Below, one piece after another: positions 52,648 to 61,786 of a stretch of 64,000 bases of DNA. A program made the position numbers and the translations under genes. The notes under the pieces were generated by a model, which saw only the letters and a list, made by a program, of their open reading frames with translations, was not told where the DNA came from and made no database searches. Every line of letters begins with the position of its first letter. The first letter of the stretch is position 1. This DNA comes from Microcystis wesenbergii FACHB-1317 (GTDB taxonomy: Bacteria; Cyanobacteriota; Cyanobacteriia; Cyanobacteriales; Microcystaceae): contig NZ_JACJQV010000097.1 of the NCBI RefSeq assembly GCF_014696875.1, positions 16,713 through 80,712 of the forward strand. The letters are read 5' to 3'.

Positions 52648-52925
52648 GCGATCGCTGATCCTGTAGGGTGCGTTAACGTAGTGTAACGCACCGCTAAATT
52701 TAATGATGGTGGGTTACGAATTATGTAAGGATTCAGCCTCGTAGGTTGGGTTGAGCGAAACAATACTGGATCGAAAATGGCTCAGCTGATCCTGTAGGGT
52801 GCGAAAACGCGCGTGTAACGCACCGCTAACTTTAATGAGGGTGGGTTACGAATTATGTAAGGATTCAGTGCGATCGCTAATCTTGTAGGGTGCGAAAACG
52901 CGCGTGTAACGCACCGCTAATGTTT
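52648..52925. repeat. Three-copy dispersed repeat (TGTAGGGTGCG ... ACGCACCGCTAA)
   Basis: Units start GATCCTGTAGGGTGCG or GATCTTGTAGGGTGCG and contain GTGTAACGCACCGCTAA. The first two are followed by GGTGGGTTACGAATTATGTA and AAGGATTCAG. Copies begin near 52658, 52790 and 52884. A GTAGGTTGGGTTGAGCGAAA segment sits inside. The 52.6-53.1 kb gap holds no gene. Confidence 0.75.
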
Positions 52926-53101
52926 GGGATAAAATGGAGAAGTTTCAATGCGATCGAGTCCAAGTGCGATTGCTCTGAGAGATGATCGAGGTCAAGCATG
53001 ACAGTGCAACAACTTCGTTACAGAGATAGGATAGTAGAATAGAGGGGGCTACCATACGGCTGCTTCAGGCTTTAATTTAGTCTTCTCGATCAGTTATTAT
53101 C

Positions 53102-53578
53102 ATGAAAGAAAAAGTGTACTTGGATTCCACGGTTCCGAGTTATTACTTTGATGAGCGTGAAGCTCTAAAAACTTTTACCGAAATCACAAGGAAGTGGTGG
53201 TCGGAGATGTCCAGTTATTATGATTTATATATTTCGGATGCTGTGCTTCAAGAACTAACCAACGGAAACTATCCGCGTAAAGCTGAAATTATTCATTTGG
53301 TTTCGACGATTCCTTTACTACCGCCGACTTCTGCTCTTGAACAAGTTGTCGAGTTTTATCTTGCCAACTATGTCATGCCAAGGTCTCTTGTGGGCGACGC
53401 TCTACATCTTGCCTATGCCAGCTATTTCGACATTCAATATCTCGTTACTTGGAATTGCAACCACCTAGCGAATGCTAACAAACGGAAGCATATTCGCGTT
53501 ATCAATGCCCGCCTTGATTTGTCAACACCTGAAATTATCACACCACTTGAACTATTCAAAGAGGAGAATAACTTATGA
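53102..53578 (+). CDS. PIN-domain toxin
   Basis: The 158-residue protein has VYLDSTVPSYYFDEREALKT (Asp near 7), LYISDAVLQELTNGNYPRKA, SLVGDALHLAYASYFDIQYL and VTWNCNHLANANKRKHI. It belongs to the same PIN family as the gene at 34559. Its TGA overlaps the start of a 70-aa partner (ATGA at 53575-53578). The toxin-first order is unusual for VapBC but normal for some PIN families. Confidence 0.8.
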   Translation: MKEKVYLDSTVPSYYFDEREALKTFTEITRKWWSEMSSYYDLYISDAVLQELTNGNYPRKAEIIHLVSTIPLLPPTSALEQVVEFYLANYVMPRSLVGDALHLAYASYFDIQYLVTWNCNHLANANKRKHIRVINARLDLSTPEIITPLELFKEENNL

Positions 53579-53787
53579 TCCACTCAGAGATTTTGCAAGA
53601 AAAAGATAAAACTCAAACAAGATTATCGGAGGAATGCACGTCTATCCATGACTATTTAGTTAAGTCTCGCATTGCTGCGGAAAAGGCTGCGGAATCCTAC
53701 GGGTTTACTCTCAAGTATGCTGAAGAAATTCATAAAATTCGAGAAGAACACGGCAAAGCTTTCAACGCCAACACAACAGCCTCTTAG
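53575..53787 (+). CDS. Putative antitoxin of the PIN toxin
   Basis: The 70-residue helical protein (MIHSEILQEKDKTQTRLSEE, SRIAAEKAAESYGFTLKYAE) is translationally coupled to the PIN gene. I see no standard DNA-binding motif. The last residues (NANTTAS) run into a GTTGGCTTGAGCGAAACAAT repeat, so the C-terminus may be altered. The antitoxin role rests on position and size. Confidence 0.6.
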   Translation: MIHSEILQEKDKTQTRLSEECTSIHDYLVKSRIAAEKAAESYGFTLKYAEEIHKIREEHGKAFNANTTAS

Positions 53788-53880
53788 GTTGGCTTGAGCG
53801 AAACAATTTAGATTAATTCTGATTAATTGCCAATTCATTGCCGACACAAGAGTTAAAGCGATAACAATTAGAGGAATTTG

Positions 53881-54102
53881 GTGAACAAGATACACTATAG
53901 CCCAGATGTGGATGCTTTATTAATTGAGTTAAACAATAATCCAATTGCTTACGCAGAGGAGGAAGGGAAAACAATATTACATTATTCCGAGGACGATCAG
54001 TTAGTTTTAATCGAGATTCTAGATTTTGGTTGTTCTCTATCGGAAGATGCTAGACAAGAACTTGCAAAATCCATATCTTCTCGTGAATTGATTGAAATAT
54101 AG
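53881..54102 (+). CDS. DUF2283 family protein
   Basis: From a GTG at 53881 the protein reads NKIHYSPDVDALLIELNNNP, EGKTILHYSEDDQLVLIEIL, the DUF2283 pattern (Y-x-x-x-D-x-x-x-I). Such small proteins are commonly found beside DUF4258 toxins and are thought to be antitoxins. No DUF4258 gene is adjacent, so it seems orphaned. Confidence 0.8.
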   Translation: MNKIHYSPDVDALLIELNNNPIAYAEEEGKTILHYSEDDQLVLIEILDFGCSLSEDARQELAKSISSRELIEI

Positions 54103-54138
54103 TTATTAGTTAATATCCATCTCACAACAATTTAAATC

Positions 54139-54393
54139 ATGAAAGGTATTCAGTATATTGTCGATGAAACAGGAGAAAAAACAGCAGTTGTTATCGATCT
54201 AAAAGAATGGGGTCAACTGTGGAATGAGTTTTATCAAAATTTACTCGATCGCTCTCCGGTAAACGAAGACTGGATAAATCGATCGCCTTTTCGAGAAAAA
54301 TTAGATCAAGCTCTCCCATGGAATGCTAATCATCCACCGCAGTTATCAGATCTAGAATCCCTAGAGAGCAAACTTGAAAATCATGAGTGCTGA
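54139..54393 (+). CDS. Antitoxin-like small protein (RelB/Phd-like N-terminus)
   Basis: The 84-residue protein starts MKGIQYIVDETGEKTAVVID LKEW, which matches short cyanobacterial antitoxins where VDETGEKTAVVIDLKEWG forms the beta-strand/helix of a Phd-like fold. No toxin gene follows. A 19-codon frame (54383-54442, MSAEEKARKLSRL) overlaps its end and may be the start of a lost partner. Confidence 0.6.
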   Translation: MKGIQYIVDETGEKTAVVIDLKEWGQLWNEFYQNLLDRSPVNEDWINRSPFREKLDQALPWNANHPPQLSDLESLESKLENHEC

Positions 54394-54425
54394 AGAAAAG
54401 GCTAGAAAACTAAGTAGATTGAGTG

Positions 54426-55003
54426 ATGCAAATTCCATCTAAGGCAATTATTCCAGAGGATAAACTTACTCGTTATCTTCTCGTATTCAGAGACAAAGAT
54501 GACAAATCAAAATTTTTAGCACAAGCAGGATTTACTCTCGATAATGCGGCCAGTTTGCAAAAAGCGATTATTCAGCTAATTACCGTAGAAGATGCGATCA
54601 AAGATGGTAAGGGACTTGCGTAGGAATAATATCCCAGCCAGAAAATCGCTCCGTAGAAAAACCAGACCAGCCAGATGGCACATTATCAAAGCGCAAGTCC
54701 CTAACATCTCGAAGGCTCTCCCCCTACTTAGGGTGATCAGCAAACCTGATCGATCGGAGGGCGCAAGCATTGCGCCCCTACAGTAACGGATTTTGTCCAC
54801 AATGTAGGGGCGAACTGCGTTCGCCCAAAAGGTACATTATCAAAGCGCAAGTCCCTAAAAATGAATACGGTATCTTTTATCGAGTTGAAGGAATGCTAGA
54901 AGGAGTTAACGGAATCAATTTAGCAGTGGTTACAATATGGATACTGCGATACATTGACGACTGTTTTCAGTTTGTTACTCTCAAGCCCCGAAAGGATAGA
55001 TAA
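54426..55003 (+). pseudogene. DUF6883 gene split by a MITE
   Basis: The first part (MQIPSKAIIPEDKLTRYLLV, FRDKDDKSKFLAQAGFTLDN) ends at AIKDGK. After the element the frame resumes NEYGIFYRVEGMLEGVNGIN and LAVVTIWILRYIDDC, the usual DUF6883 C-terminal half. Removing the insert and one TAA restores GGT AAA AAT GAA in frame. DUF6883 genes usually stand next to DUF4926, as here (the next gene is two bases downstream). Confidence 0.8.
54611..54855. mobile_element. MITE inside DUF6883, TAA target duplication
   Basis: The ends GGGACTTGCG and CGCAAGTCCC are perfect inverted repeats flanked by TAA (54608-54610 and 54856-54858). An inner copy of the right end (GCGCAAGTCCCTAA near 54692-54706) suggests a 92-bp element plus a second, partly related insert that contains GGGCGCAAGCATTGCGCCCC and GTAGGGGCGAACTGCGTTCG. 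A TA-only duplication is also possible. Confidence 0.8.
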
Positions 55004-55005
55004 TT

Positions 55006-55254
55006 ATGGATGTTAGATTATACGATCATGTGGTTCTTTGTCTTGATGTTCCCGAAGACAATCTCAAATCGGGAGATGTGGCAGTATTAGTGGATTTAAT
55101 CCCCCATCCTAGCAATGGCGAAATGGGAGCAATTTTAGAAGTTTTTAACGCTCTCGGTGAGTCAATTTCAGTAGTTACTGTGCCAATTTCGGCGATTAAA
55201 CCCCTACAGGCCAATGAAATATTTACCGTCCGCTCTTTAGTGAAAGTTGAATAA
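55006..55254 (+). CDS. DUF4926 family protein
   Basis: The 82-residue product (MDVRLYDHVVLCLDVPEDNL KSG, GDVAVLVDLIPHPSNGEMGA, ILEVFNALGESISVVTVPIS) matches DUF4926, a small all-beta family. It is the usual downstream partner of DUF6883. With the partner broken, it may be the remaining half of a toxin-antitoxin or immunity pair. Function is unproven. Confidence 0.8.
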   Translation: MDVRLYDHVVLCLDVPEDNLKSGDVAVLVDLIPHPSNGEMGAILEVFNALGESISVVTVPISAIKPLQANEIFTVRSLVKVE

Positions 55255-55298
55255 GTTAAAATCAAAGAGAATAAGTAGGTAGTCGTTAAAAATTATCA

Positions 55299-55371
55299 GA
55301 TGCCCCCTTATTAAGGGGGATCCCCCCGCCTATCGGCACCCCCCTTATCAAGGGGGGCAGGGGGGATCAGA
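55299..55371. repeat. CCCCTTATTAAGGGGG hairpin repeat
   Basis: GCCCCCTTATTAAGGGGGAT and ACCCCCCTTATCAAGGGGG are two related palindromes in a row, ending GGCAGGGGGGATC. The pattern is a common dispersed element in cyanobacteria. It lies between DUF4926 and the DNA methyltransferase gene. Confidence 0.75.
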
Positions 55372-55438
55372 GGCAAAATCTATCTTCAATTTAATTATAA
55401 CTACTTACTTATCCCTATCGCTATAATCTCAACTATCG

Positions 55439-56431
55439 ATGAATCTCCTGAAAGATAGTAAAAAAATCCGTTTTATTGACCTCTTTTGTGGTTTGGGAGG
55501 GTTTCGAGTCGCAATTGAACAAGTTTGTCGCCAACAAAACTTAGAATCTGATTGTGTTTTTTCCTGTGATATAGATAAAGACGCTCAGGCAATTTATCAC
55601 GCTAATTTTGGCGACCAACCCCGGGGAGATATTACCGAAATCGCTGCCCTAGATATTCCCAATCATGATATTTTAATGGCGGGATTTCCCTGTCAACCTT
55701 TTAGTATTTGTGGTGATTTAAAGGGATTTGAAGATACCAGAGGCACGCTATTTTTTGAGATTGCTCGCATTTTAAAAGCCAAACAACCCGCAGCATTTAT
55801 TCTGGAAAATGTCAAGCAATTGCAGGGACATCAACAGGGAAAAACCTTAGAAGTTATTCTCGATACTCTGCAAGATTTAGATTACTATATCGATTATCGG
55901 GTTTTGAATGCGCTTAATTTTGGTTTACCGCAAAAACGGGAACGGATTTTTATCGTTGGTTTCCGAGAAACTAGGGGTTTTATCTGGCCAAAACCAGCTT
56001 TATCTAGAACAAGTTTAACGGAAATATTAGAGGAAAATGTCTCGGATTTTTATTATGCTTCCGAAAAAATTCAAAAAAGTCGCCTTCTGAAAAGAGAGGG
56101 AAAAAAACCTTATAGTGAACCGACTATCTGGCACGAAAATAAAGGAGGAAATGTCAGCGCTTATCCCTATTCCTGTGCCTTGCGAGCAGGAGCATCCTAT
56201 AATTATTTGTTAGTGGATGGGAAAAGACGCTTAACAGAAAAGGAAATGCTCCGTTTACAAGGTTTTCCCGATGATTATCAAATTGTCGGCAGTTATCAAA
56301 CTATGCGAAAATTAACGGGTAATAGTGTGGCGATTTCCTGTGTGGCTGCTGTGGTTAATTCTGCGATCAATTCTTTGTTAAATCTTTATCCAGCTTCAGG
56401 GCAGCGGGGAGCTTTTTTCAGTGATCACTGA
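55439..56431 (+). CDS. C5-cytosine DNA methyltransferase
   Basis: The 330-residue enzyme has all key motifs: I (FIDLFCGLGGFRVAIEQ), IV with the catalytic Cys (MAGFPCQPFSICG, Cys near 85), VI (FILENVKQL), VIII (LPQKRERIFIVG), a short target-recognition region, and IX-X (MLRLQGFPDDY, LTGNSVAISC). It should be active; the target site cannot be read from sequence. No restriction endonuclease gene is adjacent, so it may be solitary. Its end runs into GTGATCACTGATT-type repeat sequence. Confidence 0.9.
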   Translation: MNLLKDSKKIRFIDLFCGLGGFRVAIEQVCRQQNLESDCVFSCDIDKDAQAIYHANFGDQPRGDITEIAALDIPNHDILMAGFPCQPFSICGDLKGFEDTRGTLFFEIARILKAKQPAAFILENVKQLQGHQQGKTLEVILDTLQDLDYYIDYRVLNALNFGLPQKRERIFIVGFRETRGFIWPKPALSRTSLTEILEENVSDFYYASEKIQKSRLLKREGKKPYSEPTIWHENKGGNVSAYPYSCALRAGASYNYLLVDGKRRLTEKEMLRLQGFPDDYQIVGSYQTMRKLTGNSVAISCVAAVVNSAINSLLNLYPASGQRGAFFSDH

Positions 56432-56527
56432 TTCAAGGCTGATCGCATCTTTATTGCTAATCAGACCGACGATGATCTATTCTGGATCCTAGCCCGATTC
56501 GCGAATCCCCACCGCCAAAAAAGAATA

Positions 56528-58039
56528 ATGTACTGCGATTACCTGGTTCAAATCCTCACCGCACGCGTCTACGATGTCGCCCAAGAAACCCCCTTGGAAT
56601 TTGCCCCCAATCTCTCCCAACGCTTGCACAATCAGCTTTTACTCAAGCGCGAGGATATGCAGTCGGTTTTCTCTTTTAAACTGCGCGGCGCCTACAACAA
56701 AATGGCGTATTTGTCAAGGGATTTGTTACAAAAAGGTGTAATTGCTGCCTCGGCGGGAAATCACGCCCAGGGAGTCGCTTTGGGGGCGCGGCAATTGGGA
56801 ACCCAAGCGATTATCGTTATGCCCGTCACCACTCCGCAAGTCAAAATCGACGCGGTAAAAGCCCGGGGCGGGATTGTCGTCCTGCACGGTGACACCTACG
56901 ATGATTCATACACCTATGCACGGCAGTTAGAAGCGGAAAAAGGCTTAACTTTTATCCATCCCTTCGATGATCCGGAGGTAATCGCCGGCCAGGGTACGAT
57001 CGGTATGGAAATTTTACGACAATATCAGCAACCGATCGAGGCCATTTTTGTCGCCATTGGTGGCGGTGGACTTATATCAGGTATTGCAGCCTATGTCAAG
57101 CGTTTACGCCCAGAAATTAAAATTATCGGGGTGGAACCTGTGGATTCAGACGCGATGAATCAATCCCTAAAAGCCGGTTATCGGGTGCGTTTGTCTCAAG
57201 TGGGATTATTTGCCGATGGGGTGGCGGTGCGCGAGGTGGGAGAGGAGACTTTTCGTCTCTGTCAGCAGTATGTGGACGAGATTATCCTCGTGGATACGGA
57301 TGATATTTGTGCGGCGATTAAGGATGTTTTTCAAGATACACGCTCGATTTTAGAACCTGCGGGGGCGTTAGCGGTAGCAGGAGCGAAAGCTTATGTAGAA
57401 AGAGAAGAAATTGAGGATAAAACCCTCGTTGCTGTGGCTTGTGGGGCGAATATGAACTTTGATCGTCTGCGGTTTGTGGCGGAAAGGGCCGAATTAGGGG
57501 AACGGCGCGAGGCGTTGTATGCTGTGACTATTCCCGAACAACCAGGCAGTTTACGCCGTTTTTGCGAATGTGTCGGCAAACGCAATTTAACCGAATTTAG
57601 TTATCGTATTGCCGATGAAAAAGAAGCACATATTTTTGTCGGCGCCCAGATCGAAAATCGCAGCGATGCCAAGAAATTAGCCGAGAGTTTTGAAGCTTGT
57701 GGCTTTAAAACCCTCGATATTAGTGATGATGAATTGACTAAATTGCATCTGCGCCACATGGTGGGAGGGCGATCGCATTTAGCCGATCATGAATTATTTT
57801 ATCGCTTCGAGTTTCCCGAACGACCGGGGGCTTTAATGAAATTTGTCGCCTCCATGAGTCCCCACTGGAATATCAGCGTTTTCCATTATCGCAATAACGG
57901 GGCCGATTACGGGCGCATCGTCGTGGGCATACAAGTCCCCCCCGATGAAATGAATCAATGGCAAGCTTTTCTCGATACTCTCGGCTATCGCTATTGGGAT
58001 GAAAGTCAAAATCCGGCCTATCAGTTATTTTTAGGTTAG
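56528..58039 (+). CDS. ilvA: Biosynthetic threonine ammonia-lyase
   Basis: The 503-residue protein has the PLP lysine in LKREDMQSVFSFKLRGAYNK (about 38-57), the glycine loop GGGGLISG (about 180) and two ACT-like regulatory modules (VTIPEQPGSLRRFCECVGKR and FEFPERPGALMKFVASM). This is the long, isoleucine-regulated form. It deaminates threonine to 2-oxobutanoate. The stop codon touches the left end of a MITE. Confidence 0.95.
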   Translation: MYCDYLVQILTARVYDVAQETPLEFAPNLSQRLHNQLLLKREDMQSVFSFKLRGAYNKMAYLSRDLLQKGVIAASAGNHAQGVALGARQLGTQAIIVMPVTTPQVKIDAVKARGGIVVLHGDTYDDSYTYARQLEAEKGLTFIHPFDDPEVIAGQGTIGMEILRQYQQPIEAIFVAIGGGGLISGIAAYVKRLRPEIKIIGVEPVDSDAMNQSLKAGYRVRLSQVGLFADGVAVREVGEETFRLCQQYVDEIILVDTDDICAAIKDVFQDTRSILEPAGALAVAGAKAYVEREEIEDKTLVAVACGANMNFDRLRFVAERAELGERREALYAVTIPEQPGSLRRFCECVGKRNLTEFSYRIADEKEAHIFVGAQIENRSDAKKLAESFEACGFKTLDISDDELTKLHLRHMVGGRSHLADHELFYRFEFPERPGALMKFVASMSPHWNISVFHYRNNGADYGRIVVGIQVPPDEMNQWQAFLDTLGYRYWDESQNPAYQLFLG

Positions 58040-58254
58040 GGTTGGCTGAATAAATCTAAAAACCTTGTTGGATAAGGCTTTTAGACTTTTTTGACCTCAA
58101 AAAGTGCTGACCATTGGAGTGATCGGGGGTAAAATTCAGGCACTTTTTCCCTGAAAATTAGGTAACTGACTACCTCAAAATCGGTAAAACCCTACACCCT
58201 ACACCCTACACCCCACACCCTGCCCCCACTAACAAACTTTTTGCCGCAAACCCT
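58038..58254. mobile_element. MITE-like element with AGGGTTGGCTGA termini (copy 2)
   Basis: It matches the element at 10723-10966: AGGGTTGGCTGAATAAATCT at the left, TTTTTGCCGCAAACCCT at the right, and CTCAAAAAGTGC and CTTTTTCCCTGAAAATTA inside. It fills the gap between ilvA and rsmH, and its first base lies in the ilvA stop codon. Confidence 0.75.
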
Positions 58255-58289
58255 AGGTTAAATCCCCATTTTCAGGAAGTTATCAGAAG

Positions 58290-59171
58290 ATGAATCAAGA
58301 TTTTTCCCATATTTCCGTTTTGAGTCAAGAATTAATCGCCGGTTTAAATATTCAACCCGGGGGGCATTATCTCGATCTTACCCTAGGGGGTGGTGGACAC
58401 AGCCGCTTGCTTTTAGAAGCCCATCCCGAAACGACAGTAACCGCGATTGATCGCGATCAAAGCGCCCTAGAAGCCGCTAAAATTAGTCTTGCCCCCTATC
58501 TAGATAGCCGTTTAACCCTCTGGTGGGGGAACTTCGCCGATTATAAGGGACAAAATAGCAGTTTTGATGGCATTATCGCCGATTTAGGAGTCAGTTCTCC
58601 CCAATTCGATCAGAGCGAGCGCGGCTTTAGTTTTCGCCACACGGCAGCCTTAGATATGCGGATGGATCGCTGTCAATCCCTGACGGCAGCCGATATTATC
58701 AACCATTGGCAGGAAAAAGAATTAGCGGATCTTTTTTATCAATACGGAGAAGAACGTTTATCTCGTCCTATTGCTCGTTCTATCGTCCAAAAACGTCCTT
58801 TTACTACCACCACTGAATTAGCGGCTGTCATCGCTAGTTCTGTCCCCGCTAGTTACCGTTATGGACGTATTCATCCGGCAACGCGGGTTTTTCAATCCCT
58901 ACGCATCGCTGTTAATCAAGAATTAGATTCTCTGCAACAATTGTTAAATCAAGCCCCCCACTGGCTAAAATCCGGGGGAATTATCGCTATGATCAGTTTT
59001 CATAGTCTAGAAGATCGTCTGATCAAGTATGGCTTTCGCGAAGATAATTCCTTGAAAATTATCACGAAAAAGCCGATTATTCCCAGCCGAGAAGAACAAG
59101 CTAAAAATCCTCGTTCTCGTTCGGCTAAACTAAGAATAGCCCAAAAGATCGAATCAGAGGTTATCCTATAG
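58290..59171 (+). CDS. rsmH: 16S rRNA (cytosine(1402)-N4)-methyltransferase
   Basis: The 293-residue protein has the RsmH features: [23 protein letters not shown]-binding [37 protein letters not shown] and [19 protein letters not shown]. It methylates C1402 in the ribosomal P site. The usual mraZ/ftsL neighbours are absent, as is common in cyanobacteria. Confidence 0.95.
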   Translation: MNQDFSHISVLSQELIAGLNIQPGGHYLDLTLGGGGHSRLLLEAHPETTVTAIDRDQSALEAAKISLAPYLDSRLTLWWGNFADYKGQNSSFDGIIADLGVSSPQFDQSERGFSFRHTAALDMRMDRCQSLTAADIINHWQEKELADLFYQYGEERLSRPIARSIVQKRPFTTTTELAAVIASSVPASYRYGRIHPATRVFQSLRIAVNQELDSLQQLLNQAPHWLKSGGIIAMISFHSLEDRLIKYGFREDNSLKIITKKPIIPSREEQAKNPRSRSAKLRIAQKIESEVIL

Positions 59172-59285
59172 CAGTTATCTTAATGGTGAGGTACAAACTA
59201 TCTGGTTTTGGGGAGTCGTTATCTTGATGAGAAAGGCTATCAACTATTTTTTACACGAAGGAGAAATAATCGATCGAGAATTGAA

Positions 59286-60278
59286 TTATGCTTTTGACTT
59301 GCCAAGGTTGTTTATTTTGTGTTTAAATCTGTCGTATTTTAAAGCTAAATATCGCTGACTGAACAACCATCTTTTTTCAAATTGACTTAAAGCAGACCAT
59401 TGGTCGTAGGTGGGAAAAGCCACATCTTTGAAAAAAGACATCCATTGATTTAAAGTGGTTTCAATTGTGTGTTCTTTCGCCCTCTCATAACCGTTTTCAA
59501 CCATTTTTTGATAAAGTTCTGGAGAACTTTTCAGACGACGAACTGCTTCAATTGCCTCCTCTAGAGAGTGAATAATAATAAAATCTAACTCCGTCTTTCT
59601 TTCTGCTAAAAAGCCTAACTCTGGAGTCAAAAGAGCGGGAACACCCGCGTGCCAAGCATTAATTAGCTTAATAGAACCTTTATTAGGATAATTTCGAGAA
59701 TCAAAACTACGCGCGGCTACAATCACATCTAGATTAGTATAATTGTTCCATTGAAATCTATCCCAAATCGGCATCCAATGGCAATTGAGAGTAGCCAAAG
59801 ACTCTGGCCATGCTTCCGACCTTAATTCCGGTGCCAACTGACCCCTGGTGCCAATGTAAGAAATATTCTCCACTAGGGTGTTCCGTTCCCTATCTCTGGG
59901 AACTAACCCTGGCATCGGCCAATGACTAATTAGATAGGGGTTCCAAATAGAGTCCTTAACCTTCTCCCAACTAGACGGATTATAAACAATGTGTAGGTGA
60001 GCCGAAGGGTGATATTCTTTGTCGCTTTTGACACAAACTAACATGACCTTATCCAGGAAAGGATAGTCATTATCTAGGGTATCTCGGTCGGCGATTAAAA
60101 TTCCTTGCTCTGGGATTTCCCCAGCTATTTCACAGGGAAAGCCGGCTTGTTTAAGATGAAAGTAGGTTTGGGCTATCCAAGCCGTAAAATTGCTATGATC
60201 GCCTGTCCATAGAGTCTGGTCTTCCTTGATATTTTTTTGTCTGATTTCGTCAGGGGCGTAAAAATAGATTGTTCGCAT
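59286..60278 (-). CDS. Glycosyltransferase-like protein (GT-B type)
   Basis: The 330-residue protein has a weak N-terminal Rossmann part and a C-terminal half typical of GT-B enzymes: FDSRNYPNKGSIKLINAWHA, GVPALLTPELGFLAERKTEL and a conserved-looking EAIEAVRRLKSSPELYQKMV ENG. The E-x7-E region is hinted at by GVPALLTPELGF. Donor and acceptor are unknown. It is alone between rsmH and the aminotransferase. Confidence 0.6.
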   Translation of the reverse strand: MRTIYFYAPDEIRQKNIKEDQTLWTGDHSNFTAWIAQTYFHLKQAGFPCEIAGEIPEQGILIADRDTLDNDYPFLDKVMLVCVKSDKEYHPSAHLHIVYNPSSWEKVKDSIWNPYLISHWPMPGLVPRDRERNTLVENISYIGTRGQLAPELRSEAWPESLATLNCHWMPIWDRFQWNNYTNLDVIVAARSFDSRNYPNKGSIKLINAWHAGVPALLTPELGFLAERKTELDFIIIHSLEEAIEAVRRLKSSPELYQKMVENGYERAKEHTIETTLNQWMSFFKDVAFPTYDQWSALSQFEKRWLFSQRYLALKYDRFKHKINNLGKSKA

Positions 60279-60417
60279 TAATTATATAAGGCCAAAGCAT
60301 TCTTTGTCCCATAGTTTAGCGCAAAAACGCTTTGCCGTCAATTGTAGCTCAAGAGGTCAGCAATTCTGATTATGGAAACCAGCCAGCCAAACCCCTAGTC
60401 TAAAGAAATATATTCGA

Positions 60418-60558
60418 TCGCCTCCTAGGGTGGATAATTAGGAAACAATCCCTTGACCTAGGGAAATAGTACCAGGCTTCGCTTTAAGTAATTGACCGAC
60501 CACAGCAATAATCGGTGTTTGCCCCCCATCCATCGGCAAGAGAAGGTTTTTCATCAGT
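60418..60558 (-). pseudogene. 5' fragment of a second aminotransferase copy
   Basis: Conceptual translation gives MKNLLLPMDGGQTPIIAVVG followed by QLLKAKPGTISLGQGIVS, nearly the N-terminus of the intact gene at 61786 (MDGVQTPIIPVVGQLIKANP). A one-base insertion near 60440 breaks the frame. It lies just beyond the 3' end of the intact gene, so it is the leftover of a tandem duplication. Confidence 0.8.
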
Positions 60559-60607
60559 TGTGGTAAAGTAAAAACCAAGAAAAAAAGCCGGTATTTATTC
60601 TTGAAAA

Positions 60608-61786
60608 TCATTGACTAAAATAACGCAGTCCCTTTACCAATCTTTCCACTGCCGTTAAAGCTGTTTCTGGAGATAAAGCACCGTAGGCAAGACGCAAATA
60701 ACAGCCCTCTGTTATACCAAAAGTTGAACCGGGTAACACCGCCACCCGCTGCTGCTCAATTAAACTTTTAACTAACTGAAAATCATCCTTGTCTGTGGAA
60801 ATTTTCAGGAAGAAATAAAAAGCACCTTCCGCAGTGGCAACATTACAGATATCCCTAATCGATTCTAGAGCATTCAGGCAAATTTCTCTAACTTGACTGA
60901 TGGTTTTTAACTGTTCTAAAGGATAGCTTTTACCCACTTGCAACGCTCCTAGGGCCGCGTATTGCGAAACCACCGGCGGACAAATTAAAATAGTATCCTG
61001 AATCTTATTAATCGCCTCAGATAAATGTTCCGGTACTACCATATAACCAATGCGCCAACTGGCAAAACCGTAGGCTTTTGAGAGACTAAATAAGGAAATA
61101 GTCCAGGATTCACTACCAACAATTGCCGCCGGAGAAAAGTGCTGGGCATGGTTATAGGTAAAATACTCATAAGCCTCATCGTGAATGTGATAGATGCCTT
61201 TTTTTTGACAAATTTGATTGACTGCTTTTAGGGTATTTTCTGGATAAACTACTCCCGTGGGATTATTAGGAGAAATCGTCACCACTGCCTTAGTTTTTTC
61301 CGTGATTGCCTCTTTAATGGCAGCTGGACGCAATTGATAATTTTTGTCTGTGGCGACCAAAATTACTTGACAATCAGCCATTTTTATGGCCATTTCATGA
61401 TTGAAATAAAAGGGAGTGTTGAGAATAATTTCATCCCCGGGGGAAGTAATGGCTAAAATAGCATTCATAAAAGCCATATTACTGCCCGCCGTCACAAAAA
61501 TTGCTTGCTTATCGCTGATTTCTATCCGATTATCTTCGGCTAGTTTTTGCCGAATTACTGTTAATAACGAGGGAATTCCCGCCACAGATTGATATTGATG
61601 ATTTTTGAGATTAGCTAAGAATAAAGATAGAGATTCGATCGCTTCCTGGGGTGGATAATAGGAAACAACCCCTTGACCTAGGGAAATAGTACCAGGGTTC
61701 GCTTTAATTAATTGACCGACCACGGGAATAATCGGTGTTTGTACCCCGTCCATGCGGGAGAGAAGGTCTTTCATTAAAGTAATCAA
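60608..61786 (-). CDS. Class I/II PLP-dependent aminotransferase
   Basis: The 392-residue protein is an aspartate-aminotransferase-fold enzyme: SLGQGVVSYYPP (about 34-45), TAGSNMAFMNAILAITSPGD, TISPNNPTGVVYP and the PLP lysine in SLFSLSKAYGFASWRIGYM (about 230), with Arg in CYLRLAYGAL. Typical substrates are aromatic or aspartate-type amino acids; I cannot be more specific. M4/M5-type start choices (MITLMKDLLSRMDG) are uncertain by a few residues. It is followed by the partial copy and lies next to ssrA. Confidence 0.85.
   Translation of the reverse strand: MITLMKDLLSRMDGVQTPIIPVVGQLIKANPGTISLGQGVVSYYPPQEAIESLSLFLANLKNHQYQSVAGIPSLLTVIRQKLAEDNRIEISDKQAIFVTAGSNMAFMNAILAITSPGDEIILNTPFYFNHEMAIKMADCQVILVATDKNYQLRPAAIKEAITEKTKAVVTISPNNPTGVVYPENTLKAVNQICQKKGIYHIHDEAYEYFTYNHAQHFSPAAIVGSESWTISLFSLSKAYGFASWRIGYMVVPEHLSEAINKIQDTILICPPVVSQYAALGALQVGKSYPLEQLKTISQVREICLNALESIRDICNVATAEGAFYFFLKISTDKDDFQLVKSLIEQQRVAVLPGSTFGITEGCYLRLAYGALSPETALTAVERLVKGLRYFSQ

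Noticed and set aside
56545..56562. GGTTCAAATCC as a tRNA T-loop
   Set aside because: It lies inside the ilvA coding region and no cloverleaf can be built around it.
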